Assembly: GCA_964402975.1 (NCBI GenBank)
Contig: CAYOEM010000014.1
Coordinates: forward strand, 9,075-73,074
Source: CAMDKS01 sp964402975
GTDB lineage: Bacteria; Bdellovibrionota_B; Oligoflexia; Oligoflexales; RGVZ01
Reading direction: 5' to 3'
DNA length: 64,000 bases
Shown here in pieces: positions 9,020-17,550 of this stretch. The position numbers and the translations under genes were made by a program. The notes beneath the pieces were generated by a model. That model was given only the letters and a program-made list of their open reading frames with translations. It had not been told where the DNA came from and ran no database searches. Position 1 is the first letter of the stretch; each line of letters starts with the position of its first letter.

Positions 9020-10298
9020 CTTTGGATTTTGATTGCTTGAGCTTCTCTTGTCTCTCAGCTGCCAATCTGTGCACATTTTCCTTCAGGTCAGCATGTTTTA
9101 AGATGAGTTCATCAAGCTGTTTTTTATTTAGTTTAAACACATCACAGTAACCTGCCGCCGTAACATCGGTCGTTCTTTTGGGATCAGCGATCAAAGCCAT
9201 TTCTCCAAAGCATGCGCCGGGACCAAGGCTAGTTATAAATTGATCCGCTACGTGTACATTCACACTGCCATGTCCAATGAGATACATGTCCTCGCCTATC
9301 TCGCCTTTCGAAATAATCTGCTGGCCAGGTGAGAAATAGACCTGAGTTAATGCCGCGGAGACATCTTGCAAACAATCCTTCGACGTACCCGCAAAAAGAC
9401 TCAATCGACCGATCGGTTTTAAGTTTAGAATAACTTGCAACTCCTGCTGCAACGCTGGCGGAAGATCGCTTAATATGGCCTGTTCATCCTCACTCACCTT
9501 CCTCGCCCATTGGTGATTGAAAAATCCGTAGACCTCTCGCTGCATGTCTGATGGCACGTCATAGTGCCTCATAAATGATTGCAAAGCGTCCATCTTTTCT
9601 TTTTTTTGCTGTTTACGAAGATCACTGGCAAGCATCATGCGCGAGGCACTTGCGATTAAAATACCCCATATGGTTGCCCCCATGATCATGACGCCCATGG
9701 TGTAAAAGCGGCCTAAATTTGTAGTCGGCGTGATATCTCCGTACCCGACGGTGGCAATGGTCGTGATCAACCAATACATGGCCTTATTGTATTCGGTCAG
9801 TGAATCCTCAGTCGGTGGATAAATCACCAGCCATCCACATGCCAAAGTGTTGATGACTATGAATGTAACGGTCGAAGCCGCGACGAATTTGAACCATTTT
9901 GGCATAAGGTTTGTTTTATTTCGCTCGTAAATGTTCAAAACAAGATCTGGAAGTATCATGACTTTGAAAATTTGCAGGTAGATCAACCATCCAGCGTTCA
10001 TGCCAAAAAATAAGTCCATAACTGATCCAAACGGGATGATCATCATGATCCGAGCAAGACGCCATCCATGAATGGACTTGATCAAGCGACTAGACTGGCC
10101 TTGAGCTAAAAAGTACCCCAAAAAAACTAATCCGATGCATGTGTCAGCTGCAATTTCGATTGCTTGAGGCTTATGATTGAATGCCGCCTCAAACGGCATG
10201 TCGACTAAAATGTAGGATACACACGCCAGAAGCACGAGCTCCCACGAGGTGACGACTTCATTGAGGCGTTTTAAACCCTGCATTACTTGGATACCCAA
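8994..10298 (-). CDS. Cyclic-nucleotide-binding voltage-gated-like K+ channel
   Basis: 434 residues with several N-terminal membrane segments, a pore loop with the K+ selectivity filter TVGYGD (about residues 183-188), and a C-terminal cyclic-nucleotide-binding domain (about 300-415). In that domain the phosphate-binding cassette reads FGEMALIADPKRTTDV, including the Glu and Arg that contact cyclic nucleotide. A coiled linker (KKEKMDALQSF) joins pore and sensor. The architecture matches bacterial CNG/HCN-like channels such as MloK1, which pass K+ and respond to cAMP. The last 30 residues are Lys/Glu-rich. The start used is a TTG; an ATG 15 bases further in (10283) is an alternative, as neither has a strong ribosome binding site. 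It is convergent with SulP and follows kup on the same strand. Confidence 0.9.
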   Translation of the reverse strand: MGIQVMQGLKRLNEVVTSWELVLLACVSYILVDMPFEAAFNHKPQAIEIAADTCIGLVFLGYFLAQGQSSRLIKSIHGWRLARIMMIIPFGSVMDLFFGMNAGWLIYLQIFKVMILPDLVLNIYERNKTNLMPKWFKFVAASTVTFIVINTLACGWLVIYPPTEDSLTEYNKAMYWLITTIATVGYGDITPTTNLGRFYTMGVMIMGATIWGILIASASRMMLASDLRKQQKKEKMDALQSFMRHYDVPSDMQREVYGFFNHQWARKVSEDEQAILSDLPPALQQELQVILNLKPIGRLSLFAGTSKDCLQDVSAALTQVYFSPGQQIISKGEIGEDMYLIGHGSVNVHVADQFITSLGPGACFGEMALIADPKRTTDVTAAGYCDVFKLNKKQLDELILKHADLKENVHRLAAERQEKLKQSKSKEKTGQQAS

Positions 10299-10458
10299 CA
10301 GGCCGCAAAAAGACCGGCTAATCTTGCGCTAGGCCAACTCCCATAACGCTTAGGTCGTTTTCGGTACCCTATTTTAAATGTTTAGCTTTTAGAGGATACA
10401 AATTTTATAAAACGACAAATACACGCAAAGTGGCCTGTGATTGCGGCGGCTAGCAACG

Positions 10459-12432
10459 CTAGAGATTCACTTGCATGCCAAGTTCGACCACACGATTCGG
10501 GGGAATCCCAAAGTATGCTGTCGCTGAAACTGAATTTCGCGCCAAAAATGAAAAAAGTGTTTTTCTCCAGCGCCACATTCGGTCTGGTCCATCGGTCAAC
10601 AAAATATCCCGGCCCAGATAATAGGTCGTCTTTTTTTCGTCAGTAATGATTCCGTATTGAGCTCTAGCAATCCGCATAATCCTGGCGACTTTAGGCGCCT
10701 GCATAAATCCGTAATGCGCGATGACTTCGTATATGCCCTCGCCAAACGAGTGCACCTCAAGAATATCTTTTGTGGGAACGACTGGCACGTCTGCTGTCAC
10801 GATGGCTAGCAGAATGACCTGATCATGCAATACCTGGTTGTGCTCAACATGATGCAACAAGGCGGGCGGCGTCATTCGAGGGTTCGGCGTCATGAACACG
10901 GCAGTTCCCTTGACACGCTTCACTTCTATATCCTCATCACTCAAGCGCTTGACAAAGTCCTTGATCGGATAAAACTTACTTTGGATACGCTTGACGAGTG
11001 CGGCGCGCCCCTTTTTCCATGTCGTCATTGACGTTAAAACGATCAAACCCATGACAATAGGAAACCAGCCCCCTTCCGATATTTTTGGGAGATTTGCACC
11101 AAAAAATGGAATTTCAATCGATAGAAAAAGAGCCGTCATGAGTAAAGCCTTCCAAAGCGGCCAATCCCACCTTCGTCTTGCTACAACAAATAGTAAGCAC
11201 GACGTGATCATCATGGTGCCCATCACAGAAATACCGTAAGCCCCAGCCAAGGCCGATGAGGTTTTAAATAGAAACACCAGAAAAATACAGATGACCATCA
11301 AAAGATGATTGATTTCAGGAATATAAATCTGTCCCTTAGTTTCACCAGATGTATGCTTGACGGTGAGTCTTGGACAAAAGCCCAGCTGAATCGCCTGTTG
11401 AGCTAAGGAGTAGCTGCCGGTTATAAGGGCCTGTGACGCAATCACGGTGGCAATTGTAGCAACAACCACCAACGGATAAAGCGCCCAACCCGACACCAAC
11501 GAGTAGAACGGGTTTGCGATAACGGACTCGCCTTTTTCTAAGATCAGAGCAGCCTGCCCCAAGTAGTTAAGAATCAGGGCCGGCTTGACTAAAGGAAACC
11601 AAGCCCACCGTATCGCTGATCTGCCAAAGTGCCCCATATCCGCATACAAGGCCTCGGCGCCGGTGATCACAAGCACCACAGCGCCCAGAAGAAGAAATCC
11701 TTGCCAACCATGACTCGCCAATAACTTAATGCCCCAGACTGGATTGACGGCGGCTAAAATTCCGGGATGAACCATAATATGGGGGATGGCAATCAAAGCA
11801 ATCGTTACAAACCAAATCAACATCGCCGGGGCAAAAAATCGAGCAATTTTCTCCGTGCCTCCACTTTGCATTACGAATAATCCAATTAAAATGGCGACGG
11901 TTATAGGCACGACGAAGGACGAGAGTCCGGGCGCAGCCACACCCAATCCTTCCACGGCTGAAAGGACTGAAATGGCCGGGGTTATGGTACCCTCGCCTGC
12001 AAATAGCGAAGCCCCTATCAGTCCCATGGTTGTGATGATTGTTGTGCTCCATTTCGGCACGCCACCGTGATTAAACCGCGGTGTGATCAGCGAGAGCAGA
12101 GCCATCGTTCCACCCTCACCGTTATTATCAGCTCTCATAACACACACAATCTGCTTGAACGAAACAACGAGCGTGATCGCCCAAATAATCAAACTGCAAA
12201 TACCAAGGACGTTGGCTTCATTGATTTCCATGCCGTGCTTTGGATCAAAGCATTCTTTGACGGCATAGAGTACAGACGTTCCGATGTCTCCGTAAACGAC
12301 GCCCAAAGCGCCGAAGGCCATCCAAAAAAGCCCCTGCTTGTGATGTCCCTGGTGACCAACACGGTCTGGGGCATCGGTCATTTGGCTTATCGATTCGGAC
12401 TTACGATCCTGCCGGGATACGGAACTGGGCAT
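10459..12432 (-). CDS. kup: Kup-family potassium uptake protein
   Basis: 657 residues with about 12 hydrophobic segments. The N-terminal signature FGALGVVYGDIGTSVLYA (residues about 40-57) and the following DNNGEGGTMALLSL are diagnostic of the Kup/HAK/KT K+:H+ symporter family. A cytoplasmic C-terminal domain of about 150 residues is present, so the protein is full length for the family. ATG start with AGGAG 12 bases upstream. It is separated from the downstream cyclic-nucleotide-gated K+ channel gene by 160 bases in which I found no convincing terminator, so co-transcription is possible. Together they would give uptake and gated flux of K+. Confidence 0.95.
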   Translation of the reverse strand: MPSSVSRQDRKSESISQMTDAPDRVGHQGHHKQGLFWMAFGALGVVYGDIGTSVLYAVKECFDPKHGMEINEANVLGICSLIIWAITLVVSFKQIVCVMRADNNGEGGTMALLSLITPRFNHGGVPKWSTTIITTMGLIGASLFAGEGTITPAISVLSAVEGLGVAAPGLSSFVVPITVAILIGLFVMQSGGTEKIARFFAPAMLIWFVTIALIAIPHIMVHPGILAAVNPVWGIKLLASHGWQGFLLLGAVVLVITGAEALYADMGHFGRSAIRWAWFPLVKPALILNYLGQAALILEKGESVIANPFYSLVSGWALYPLVVVATIATVIASQALITGSYSLAQQAIQLGFCPRLTVKHTSGETKGQIYIPEINHLLMVICIFLVFLFKTSSALAGAYGISVMGTMMITSCLLFVVARRRWDWPLWKALLMTALFLSIEIPFFGANLPKISEGGWFPIVMGLIVLTSMTTWKKGRAALVKRIQSKFYPIKDFVKRLSDEDIEVKRVKGTAVFMTPNPRMTPPALLHHVEHNQVLHDQVILLAIVTADVPVVPTKDILEVHSFGEGIYEVIAHYGFMQAPKVARIMRIARAQYGIITDEKKTTYYLGRDILLTDGPDRMWRWRKTLFSFLARNSVSATAYFGIPPNRVVELGMQVNL

Positions 12433-12472
12433 AAAATCTGCTCACTCCTTTTATGAAAACCGAACCGTCATA

Positions 12473-13315
12473 CTAGACGCCTTGGCGCAACCCACGAACT
12501 CCAAGTGCTACGCCAAAAATAATCCCAAGAACTAACGTCATGGCGGCACCCGATGGTATATCAAAATGATAAGACATTATGAGACCCGTTGCACTGCCAA
12601 GAACTCCAGTGCCTGCAGAAAGTAGCATCATGGACCCAAGGCGTCTCGACAACATTCTAGCTGTCACCGTGGGAATCACTAAATACGCACTCACAAGGAG
12701 CACACCGACAGCCCTAACGGCCGTCACCGTTACCACAGCCGTCAAGGCCATCAGTAAGTACTCTTGAAAGACGACCCTGACGCCACTCATGGACGCCATA
12801 TCAGGATAAAACCCGGCGTAGGCGATCTTGGGTGCTGCCCACGCCAAAATAAAGACACAGACTACTGATAACGCCACAACAACTAAAACATCTGTCGCCT
12901 GAACGGCTAAAATATTACCAAACAAGATACTTTCGATATCAATACCGACCCCTCGCCTAGACGCAATATGTACGGCGGCGATACCGGCGGCTAACGATAC
13001 CGAGAAAAAAACACCCAAAGCCGCATCACCCTGTAACTTGGCTTTTCGACCAAGCCAAGCAATACCCATCGCCAGCAAAACAGCAAATGGCATGGCTGCC
13101 CACAAAGCATTCTCAGGTGCCATGCCTAGTAACAAGCCCCCACCAACACCACCTAAGGTGGCATGGGCAAGACCGTCACCCAACATGCTTAGCCCCCTTG
13201 GTACGAGCAGTATGCCCAACATACCGCACATCACGGCAATGAGAAGTGACATATGGAGGGCATCACGCATGAATCCAAATGAAAATGGGGTAACGACTAT
13301 CTCCGACCAGTCCAT
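12473..13315 (-). CDS. znuB: Zinc/manganese ABC transporter permease (ZnuB-like)
   Basis: A hydrophobic permease of the ABC-3 family. Characteristic segments include LLVPRGLSMLGDGLAHATLG near the N-terminus, where the G-D-x-LAHA signature is typical of ZnuB/MntB. The frame extends upstream to 13486, but that part overlaps znuC; the ATG at 13315 (MDWSEI) sits six bases after the znuC stop, and GAGGAGGGA within the znuC end is a good ribosome binding site. That start gives 280 residues, near the usual length. An alternative ATG at 13336 begins MARRDN. Third gene of the znuA-znuC-znuB operon. Confidence 0.9.
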   Translation of the reverse strand: MDWSEIVVTPFSFGFMRDALHMSLLIAVMCGMLGILLVPRGLSMLGDGLAHATLGGVGGGLLLGMAPENALWAAMPFAVLLAMGIAWLGRKAKLQGDAALGVFFSVSLAAGIAAVHIASRRGVGIDIESILFGNILAVQATDVLVVVALSVVCVFILAWAAPKIAYAGFYPDMASMSGVRVVFQEYLLMALTAVVTVTAVRAVGVLLVSAYLVIPTVTARMLSRRLGSMMLLSAGTGVLGSATGLIMSYHFDIPSGAAMTLVLGIIFGVALGVRGLRQGV

Positions 13316-13322
13316 AGAGACG

Positions 13323-14159
13323 TTATCCCTCCTCGCCATGGATCGCCGACTCGTGGTCGTGTCCGAAAAAAGCTGATTCTCGAAGGTCTTCGATGGATAG
13401 CATCTCATCAACCTGACCCCAGCCCACCAAACGGCCTTTCTCAAGAAATATGGCGCGGTCTCCGAGACGACGAACGACGGCCTCACTGTGAGTAATGAGG
13501 AGAATACTCACCGCACCACTATTTCGAAGCTCCTCCATGAGGTCCATGAGTTTTCCACGGCCAGCCGTATCAATCGCAGCCAGTGGTTCATCTAAAATTA
13601 AAATCTCTGGATCTTGTAACAAGGCCCTCGCCATAAAAACACGCTGCAACTCTCCACCACTCAGAATACCGACATCTTTATCCAGAAGTGTAAGTCCACC
13701 GACACGTTGTAGCACGTGCGCGGCACGATCACGCTCACCCCGACGCGGGAATAAAGGCCAGGCACCTCGCATAGCCGAGATCAATACGTCCTCCACCGTA
13801 GCCGGCACATTTCGGTTAAATGCCTTCAGCTGCGGCACGTAACCAACACGCCGGCGGTTCTCGACTGGAGAACCGCCGAGTAGTTTCACTTGGCCTACAG
13901 ACGGGGCCACGAGACCAAGCCCAATACGGATCAGCTGGGTTTTCCCGGCACCATTGGCACCGCAGAGACAAGTCAGTTCGCCCGCGCCCATCCAAACATC
14001 AATATCGTTTAGAACTTGTCGACCTTCAAATTGCAACGATACGTGACTCCACTCCAGAACACGGGGCTTACCGTTGGACGGCGGAGTTCCCAGCACATTG
14101 CCAGTGGGGCGATGCGTGACCGACGAGGCGGGGTCATGTTCATGGGAATGTTTACGCAT
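13323..14159 (-). CDS. znuC: Zinc ABC transporter ATP-binding protein (ZnuC-like)
   Basis: 278-residue ABC ATPase. Walker A is GANGAGKT (about residue 68), the Q-loop segment follows in YVPQLKAFNR, the signature is LSGGELQRV, Walker B is ILILDEPLAAID, and the switch His is in LLITHSEAV. An N-terminal 30-residue extension is rich in His and Pro. The gene lies between the solute-binding protein and permease genes, which specifies it as the ATPase of a zinc (or related divalent metal) importer. Only 24 bases separate it from znuA. Confidence 0.92.
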   Translation of the reverse strand: MRKHSHEHDPASSVTHRPTGNVLGTPPSNGKPRVLEWSHVSLQFEGRQVLNDIDVWMGAGELTCLCGANGAGKTQLIRIGLGLVAPSVGQVKLLGGSPVENRRRVGYVPQLKAFNRNVPATVEDVLISAMRGAWPLFPRRGERDRAAHVLQRVGGLTLLDKDVGILSGGELQRVFMARALLQDPEILILDEPLAAIDTAGRGKLMDLMEELRNSGAVSILLITHSEAVVRRLGDRAIFLEKGRLVGWGQVDEMLSIEDLRESAFFGHDHESAIHGEEG

Positions 14160-14183
14160 AGTTTTAGGTATACCAACTCAGGT

Positions 14184-15140
14184 TTACTTAAGCACGTCTT
14201 CCCACGCGGTGACAAGGTGCAGATACCAGTCATCCCAACGTTGATATGGACGGCTTGCAGCGAAATCCACGACTTTCACCGTTGTCTTTAGTTCTCTTGC
14301 AAGATTTTTCGCGGCGCCATCATCTTTTTCAACCATGATCGCCGCTACACTGACCTCTTTAAACCGCCGTGCGACGTTAGCAATCATTTTAGCCGAATGG
14401 TTATGTCCAGATGCTCCAGCAGAAACCGATAGCACCGGTAAGTTAAAACGTCTTGCGAAGTAGCCCGCAGTATCATGAAACATCACTACTGGCCTTGTTT
14501 TCCAGTTTTTACGCCTGGTATCCGTATCGAGTTGCAGCTTCGTAAGCCGCTCTGCAATGAGTCTGGAACGATCCTTAAAACCGGCAGCACCCGATGGAAG
14601 ATGCAAAGCCAAATGTGCCGAAATTAGTTCTGCTGCCTTGGACATTCGTCCGGCATCAGTCCAAACGTGGGGGTCATCTTGTCCAGCATGATCGTGATCA
14701 TGGTCGTCATCATGATCGTGATCTTTAGACGTGTGACTGTCTTTTTTTCCATGCGTTTTAGAGTGGCCGCTGTCCTTGTGATCTCCCGACATATCATCAC
14801 TCCACCACGTCATGGGTGAAAGTTGCTCACCCAATTTGAGCACGGTTTTTGGCATGACACCTATCTTTTTGAACCAGACGTCATCAAATCCCAATCCAAT
14901 AGCAATCGAAGCAACGGCCTGCTTCGCACGAATGACGTCTTTGGGACCAGGCTGCCACGAATGCTCGGAAGCACCTTTTGGAACCAAAGAAAAAACGTCA
15001 CATTGATCTGAGCAAATCTCCCTGACAAGTAACGCCACTGGCTCAACCGAGACATTAACTGCGGGCGCCGCTAAAACTGCCTGCTCAATAAAAAAAGAGC
15101 CGAAAAAGGCTACAAGTGTTTTTATGCGTAAATTGACCAT
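14184..15140 (-). CDS. znuA: Zinc ABC transporter periplasmic binding protein (ZnuA-like)
   Basis: About 318 residues with a signal peptide (to about residue 26) and the cluster A-1/TroA fold of metal-binding proteins. A long His/Asp/Lys-rich loop at about residues 122-160, containing HDHDDDHDHDHAGQDDPH, is the zinc-collecting loop typical of ZnuA rather than manganese binders. Further candidate ligands are His in SEHSWQPGP, PHVWTD and HNHSAK. The ATG at 15140 shares its A with the stop of the upstream exonuclease gene (TGATG) and has GAGGAG five bases ahead; a GTG at 15143 is the alternative. Zinc import into the cytoplasm is the expected role. Confidence 0.92.
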   Translation of the reverse strand: MVNLRIKTLVAFFGSFFIEQAVLAAPAVNVSVEPVALLVREICSDQCDVFSLVPKGASEHSWQPGPKDVIRAKQAVASIAIGLGFDDVWFKKIGVMPKTVLKLGEQLSPMTWWSDDMSGDHKDSGHSKTHGKKDSHTSKDHDHDDDHDHDHAGQDDPHVWTDAGRMSKAAELISAHLALHLPSGAAGFKDRSRLIAERLTKLQLDTDTRRKNWKTRPVVMFHDTAGYFARRFNLPVLSVSAGASGHNHSAKMIANVARRFKEVSVAAIMVEKDDGAAKNLARELKTTVKVVDFAASRPYQRWDDWYLHLVTAWEDVLK

Positions 15141-16966
15141 CACGACTCCTCACCAGTCATAGCTATCTCTGATGCCTTACGATCTTTCAGCATTACTTCA
15201 AGTTCTTCGAGAGACAGGAAGGCTCCTCCGTCCCGCCCTTTACCATGATAAATCCACCACATAACTGCATTCATGCGCGCCACATCAATTTTCGTCAGAA
15301 GCGGCGCCTCTTTGGGAGATTTTATCTCTTTGTACATACGACTGACGATGCGCTTACCAAAACCACCTTGAACCAAGCGAAGACGCCAATCACCTCTAAC
15401 CTGGTGCGATGAGTAGGGTTTAGCTCCCACTATGGTATGTACGACCCAGGTTGAGGTTGCCTCATCTGGTACGACCACGATTCCATGCAGCTGGCTCAAA
15501 TTGCGCCATGGCGCCGGATCTGCTCCGCCCATATTGAGTAGATTTTGAATCTTCTCGAGTCTTGATCTCTGGGTTTCAATGGCTCGTTTACGCCAAAAGA
15601 AAATACGAAGGGACCAAAGGTTTTTCTCAACCTTTCTTAAGAGGTCAGGTAGAGTGCCAGACAGCGCGCTGACCACAAGTGACGAGTGCTCGGACGCGAC
15701 CAGCATTCCATCTCGAGTCGTTTTCTCACCCAAAACTGCAGCCAACTCCTGAACAAAGTCACTAGCGCGCTTGCGGTCTTTTACCGGTCCAAAAACCTGT
15801 TTAAGCCCGTCCTCCATCGGTCCAACCGAAATTCGTAAATTCCCGGACCTATCCTCGTAGAGACCTATGGTGTTGACCAGTCTTTGGTGGAGAATACTCG
15901 GATCAACCCCAAGCTTATGCTTATCCATTCCATCACACTCTGCCATCAGCGCCGCAAAGACGGATGACGTACGACTGGCTTGCAGGTCATAGCTACGTAG
16001 CGCCAGTTTAAGAATTTGACGCGGTATTAAATCGTACCGCAGCAGCTTTTCGACCTCTTTTTGAACGGATGTGGCCCCGCTCAGCAGCAACAGTCGACGC
16101 TCATGATCATAGAGATAGAAAACGCCCGCACCATGGGGCAGTCCCTTTAACTTTTCGGTCGGAACGGCCCAACCCAACCGTAAAGACGAATCCAGGTCGC
16201 CTTGCAGTCTAATGGCCTGCTCTACGCGGCTAATGGCTCGTTCTTTCAATTTACGAGCCAGAACTTTGAAAAGCTCCCAGGTTTGCATGGCGTCGGCTTC
16301 CGCACGGTGAAACTGATCGCCTAATAAATTAAAGTGGCGGCTCAATCCTTTGAGAGACTTATCGGGGGCTTCAGGACAAAGTTTTTCCACGAGCAAGTGC
16401 GTACAGAGGAAAAAATTCGATAAATCTCGATTGAGGGTCTCCTTGGCAAAATGGCGAAGAAAAATCAGGTCACCGATCGTGTTGTGACTGACCAAGATGT
16501 TATCTCCAATGAACTCGGCAAAATCGGGAAACACCTCATGAATGACCGGAGCATCGGCGACCATTTGATTGGTGATGCCTGTCATCTTCCGGACGATGGG
16601 AGGAATGCTGATCATCGGGTTGATCAGACTGTAAAAACGATCCACCACCTCACCGTCTTTGACCTTCAGCGCGCATATTTCGGTGATCCCATTACGCTCA
16701 GGATTTCCGCCAGTTGTCTCGATATCGAAAACGATAAAAACAGAGCGGTCGAGTGTTTCATGAATGATGGATTTTAGTTTTGGATCGAGATTTAAACCAG
16801 ATCCACCGGTTTGCATGGGGCGTCTTTCCCCAGATCGTCTGCGGCTGTCACGGTCTCGCTGTTTGCCCGACGGTCGAGCCGTGCGGCTCTGCGACGCTGG
16901 TCTTGGACGCTTTGCACCGGATTGCTTAACTTTTTCTTTTGAAACAGAGTCGTTCGTATTCGTCAT
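15140..16966 (-). CDS. DnaQ-type 3'-5' exonuclease fused to a degenerate GIY-YIG (UvrC-like) module
   Basis: 608 residues. A basic, Ser/Arg-rich N-terminus (1-55) precedes a DEDDh exonuclease (about 72-245): Exo I FDIETTG supplies the D and E, Exo II is HNTIGDL, and Exo III is HRAEADA with the H-x4-D pattern. This is the polymerase III epsilon/PolC-type proofreading fold. From about residue 272 a UvrC N-terminal-like GIY-YIG segment follows (PHGAGVFYLYD then LLLLSGATSVQKEV). Where active GIY-YIG enzymes have Tyr, Gly, Lys and Arg, this protein shows Leu, Ser, Gly and Glu, so that nuclease site looks dead. The remaining 300 residues are unassigned. Bacterial epsilon-UvrC fusions are known; the role here is probably DNA repair or processing. 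Its stop overlaps the znuA start, so the nuclease is coupled to zinc import. Confidence 0.8.
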   Translation of the reverse strand: MTNTNDSVSKEKVKQSGAKRPRPASQSRTARPSGKQRDRDSRRRSGERRPMQTGGSGLNLDPKLKSIIHETLDRSVFIVFDIETTGGNPERNGITEICALKVKDGEVVDRFYSLINPMISIPPIVRKMTGITNQMVADAPVIHEVFPDFAEFIGDNILVSHNTIGDLIFLRHFAKETLNRDLSNFFLCTHLLVEKLCPEAPDKSLKGLSRHFNLLGDQFHRAEADAMQTWELFKVLARKLKERAISRVEQAIRLQGDLDSSLRLGWAVPTEKLKGLPHGAGVFYLYDHERRLLLLSGATSVQKEVEKLLRYDLIPRQILKLALRSYDLQASRTSSVFAALMAECDGMDKHKLGVDPSILHQRLVNTIGLYEDRSGNLRISVGPMEDGLKQVFGPVKDRKRASDFVQELAAVLGEKTTRDGMLVASEHSSLVVSALSGTLPDLLRKVEKNLWSLRIFFWRKRAIETQRSRLEKIQNLLNMGGADPAPWRNLSQLHGIVVVPDEATSTWVVHTIVGAKPYSSHQVRGDWRLRLVQGGFGKRIVSRMYKEIKSPKEAPLLTKIDVARMNAVMWWIYHGKGRDGGAFLSLEELEVMLKDRKASEIAMTGEES

Positions 16967-16992
16967 GAGTACCCGGTCAGCCAGACGTCAAT

Positions 16993-17007
16993 GCCTAAAA
17001 ATTAGGC
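16993..17007. promoter_or_regulatory. Perfect inverted repeat upstream of the exonuclease-znuACB operon
   Basis: GCCTAA-AAA-TTAGGC is a perfect 6-base inverted repeat with a 3-base centre, 27 bases upstream of the exonuclease start codon. The position suits an operator for the four-gene operon. It does not resemble the enterobacterial Zur box, and its regulator is unknown. Confidence 0.35.
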
Positions 17008-17073
17008 TCTTCTCAATTTCCTGAGCAGGCTTCCTATCACGACTACCCCACGCTACCAACGGGAAAAAACATA

Positions 17074-17109
17074 ATAAAAAGACGGGATCTTGGGGATCCC
17101 GCCAGTCTA
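17074..17109 (-). terminator. Intrinsic terminator after the small Lys/Gln-rich ORF
   Basis: On the minus strand GGGATC pairs with GATCCC across a CCCAA loop, extended by AGAC/GTCT with a bulge, followed by TTTTTATTAT. It lies 27 bases beyond the stop of the small gene at 17136-17294. Confidence 0.8.
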
Positions 17110-17135
17110 GAAAATAACAATGGATATTAGTCGAA

Positions 17136-17294
17136 TTAACCAGCCTTTTTGACCGGATCGTTTTTGTTTCCAGGTGCACCCTGATCTTTACGATTCTTCA
17201 TCATATTGTCCTGCTTCTGCTGATTGTGCTTTTGTGCTTCCACATCGTGCTGTTTCTTCTGCTTCATTTTGTCTTTTGGACTACGGTCACCCAT
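17136..17294 (-). CDS. Small basic Lys/Gln-rich protein of unknown function (52 aa)
   Basis: Reading the minus strand from an ATG at 17294 gives a 52-residue protein beginning MGDRSPKDKMKQKKQ and ending PVKKAG. The ribosome binding site is near-perfect (AGGAGG seven bases before the ATG) and a strong terminator follows, so a real single-gene transcript is well supported although it is shorter than usual gene-calling limits. The protein is highly charged (Lys, Asp, His, Gln) with no hydrophobic segment, and is probably disordered or helical. I recall similarly starting small proteins (MGDxSPKDK) in other bacteria, with no assigned function; this recollection was not checked. Confidence 0.72.
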   Translation of the reverse strand: MGDRSPKDKMKQKKQHDVEAQKHNQQKQDNMMKNRKDQGAPGNKNDPVKKAG

Positions 17295-17403
17295 ATTAAT
17301 TCCTCCTTTAATACTAGTAAGGTCAATCCTCCAGCGGGGCTCATGACGCCACCACTTGTCTCACCCTAGAAAAATCGGGAAACCTCGCCTAAAACTTTAG
17401 CCC

Positions 17404-17456
17404 AGAGCCTCTTTTTTGCGCTATCTAGCGGTTTTTTCTGGATTTTTTTTGGCTCT
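17404..17456 (+). other. Structured T-rich leader or small-RNA-like element upstream of lspA
   Basis: AGAGCC (17404-17409) and GGCTCT (17451-17456) form an outer inverted repeat. Inside lies a short hairpin CGCTATCTAGCG (17419-17430) followed by GTTTTTTC, and a second T8 run. The inner part resembles a terminator on the plus strand, but no plus-strand gene ends upstream. It could be an attenuator of lspA or the end of a small RNA. No ORF is seen in 17295-17550. Confidence 0.3.
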
Positions 17457-17550
17457 ACCGTGCAATTTGGTACCACTTTCCACCTTAACTTGCTAAAATC
17501 ATCATACTTTTATCTAAAGACCCACATGCTGACGAGGTGAGACCAAGATC

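Noticed and set aside
10299..10458. Possible terminator between kup and the channel gene
   Set aside because: CTAGC/GCTAG is a five-base stem without a T tract.
12473..13486. Upstream extension of the znuB frame
   Set aside because: It overlaps znuC by more than 160 bases; the ATG at 13315 follows a good ribosome binding site.
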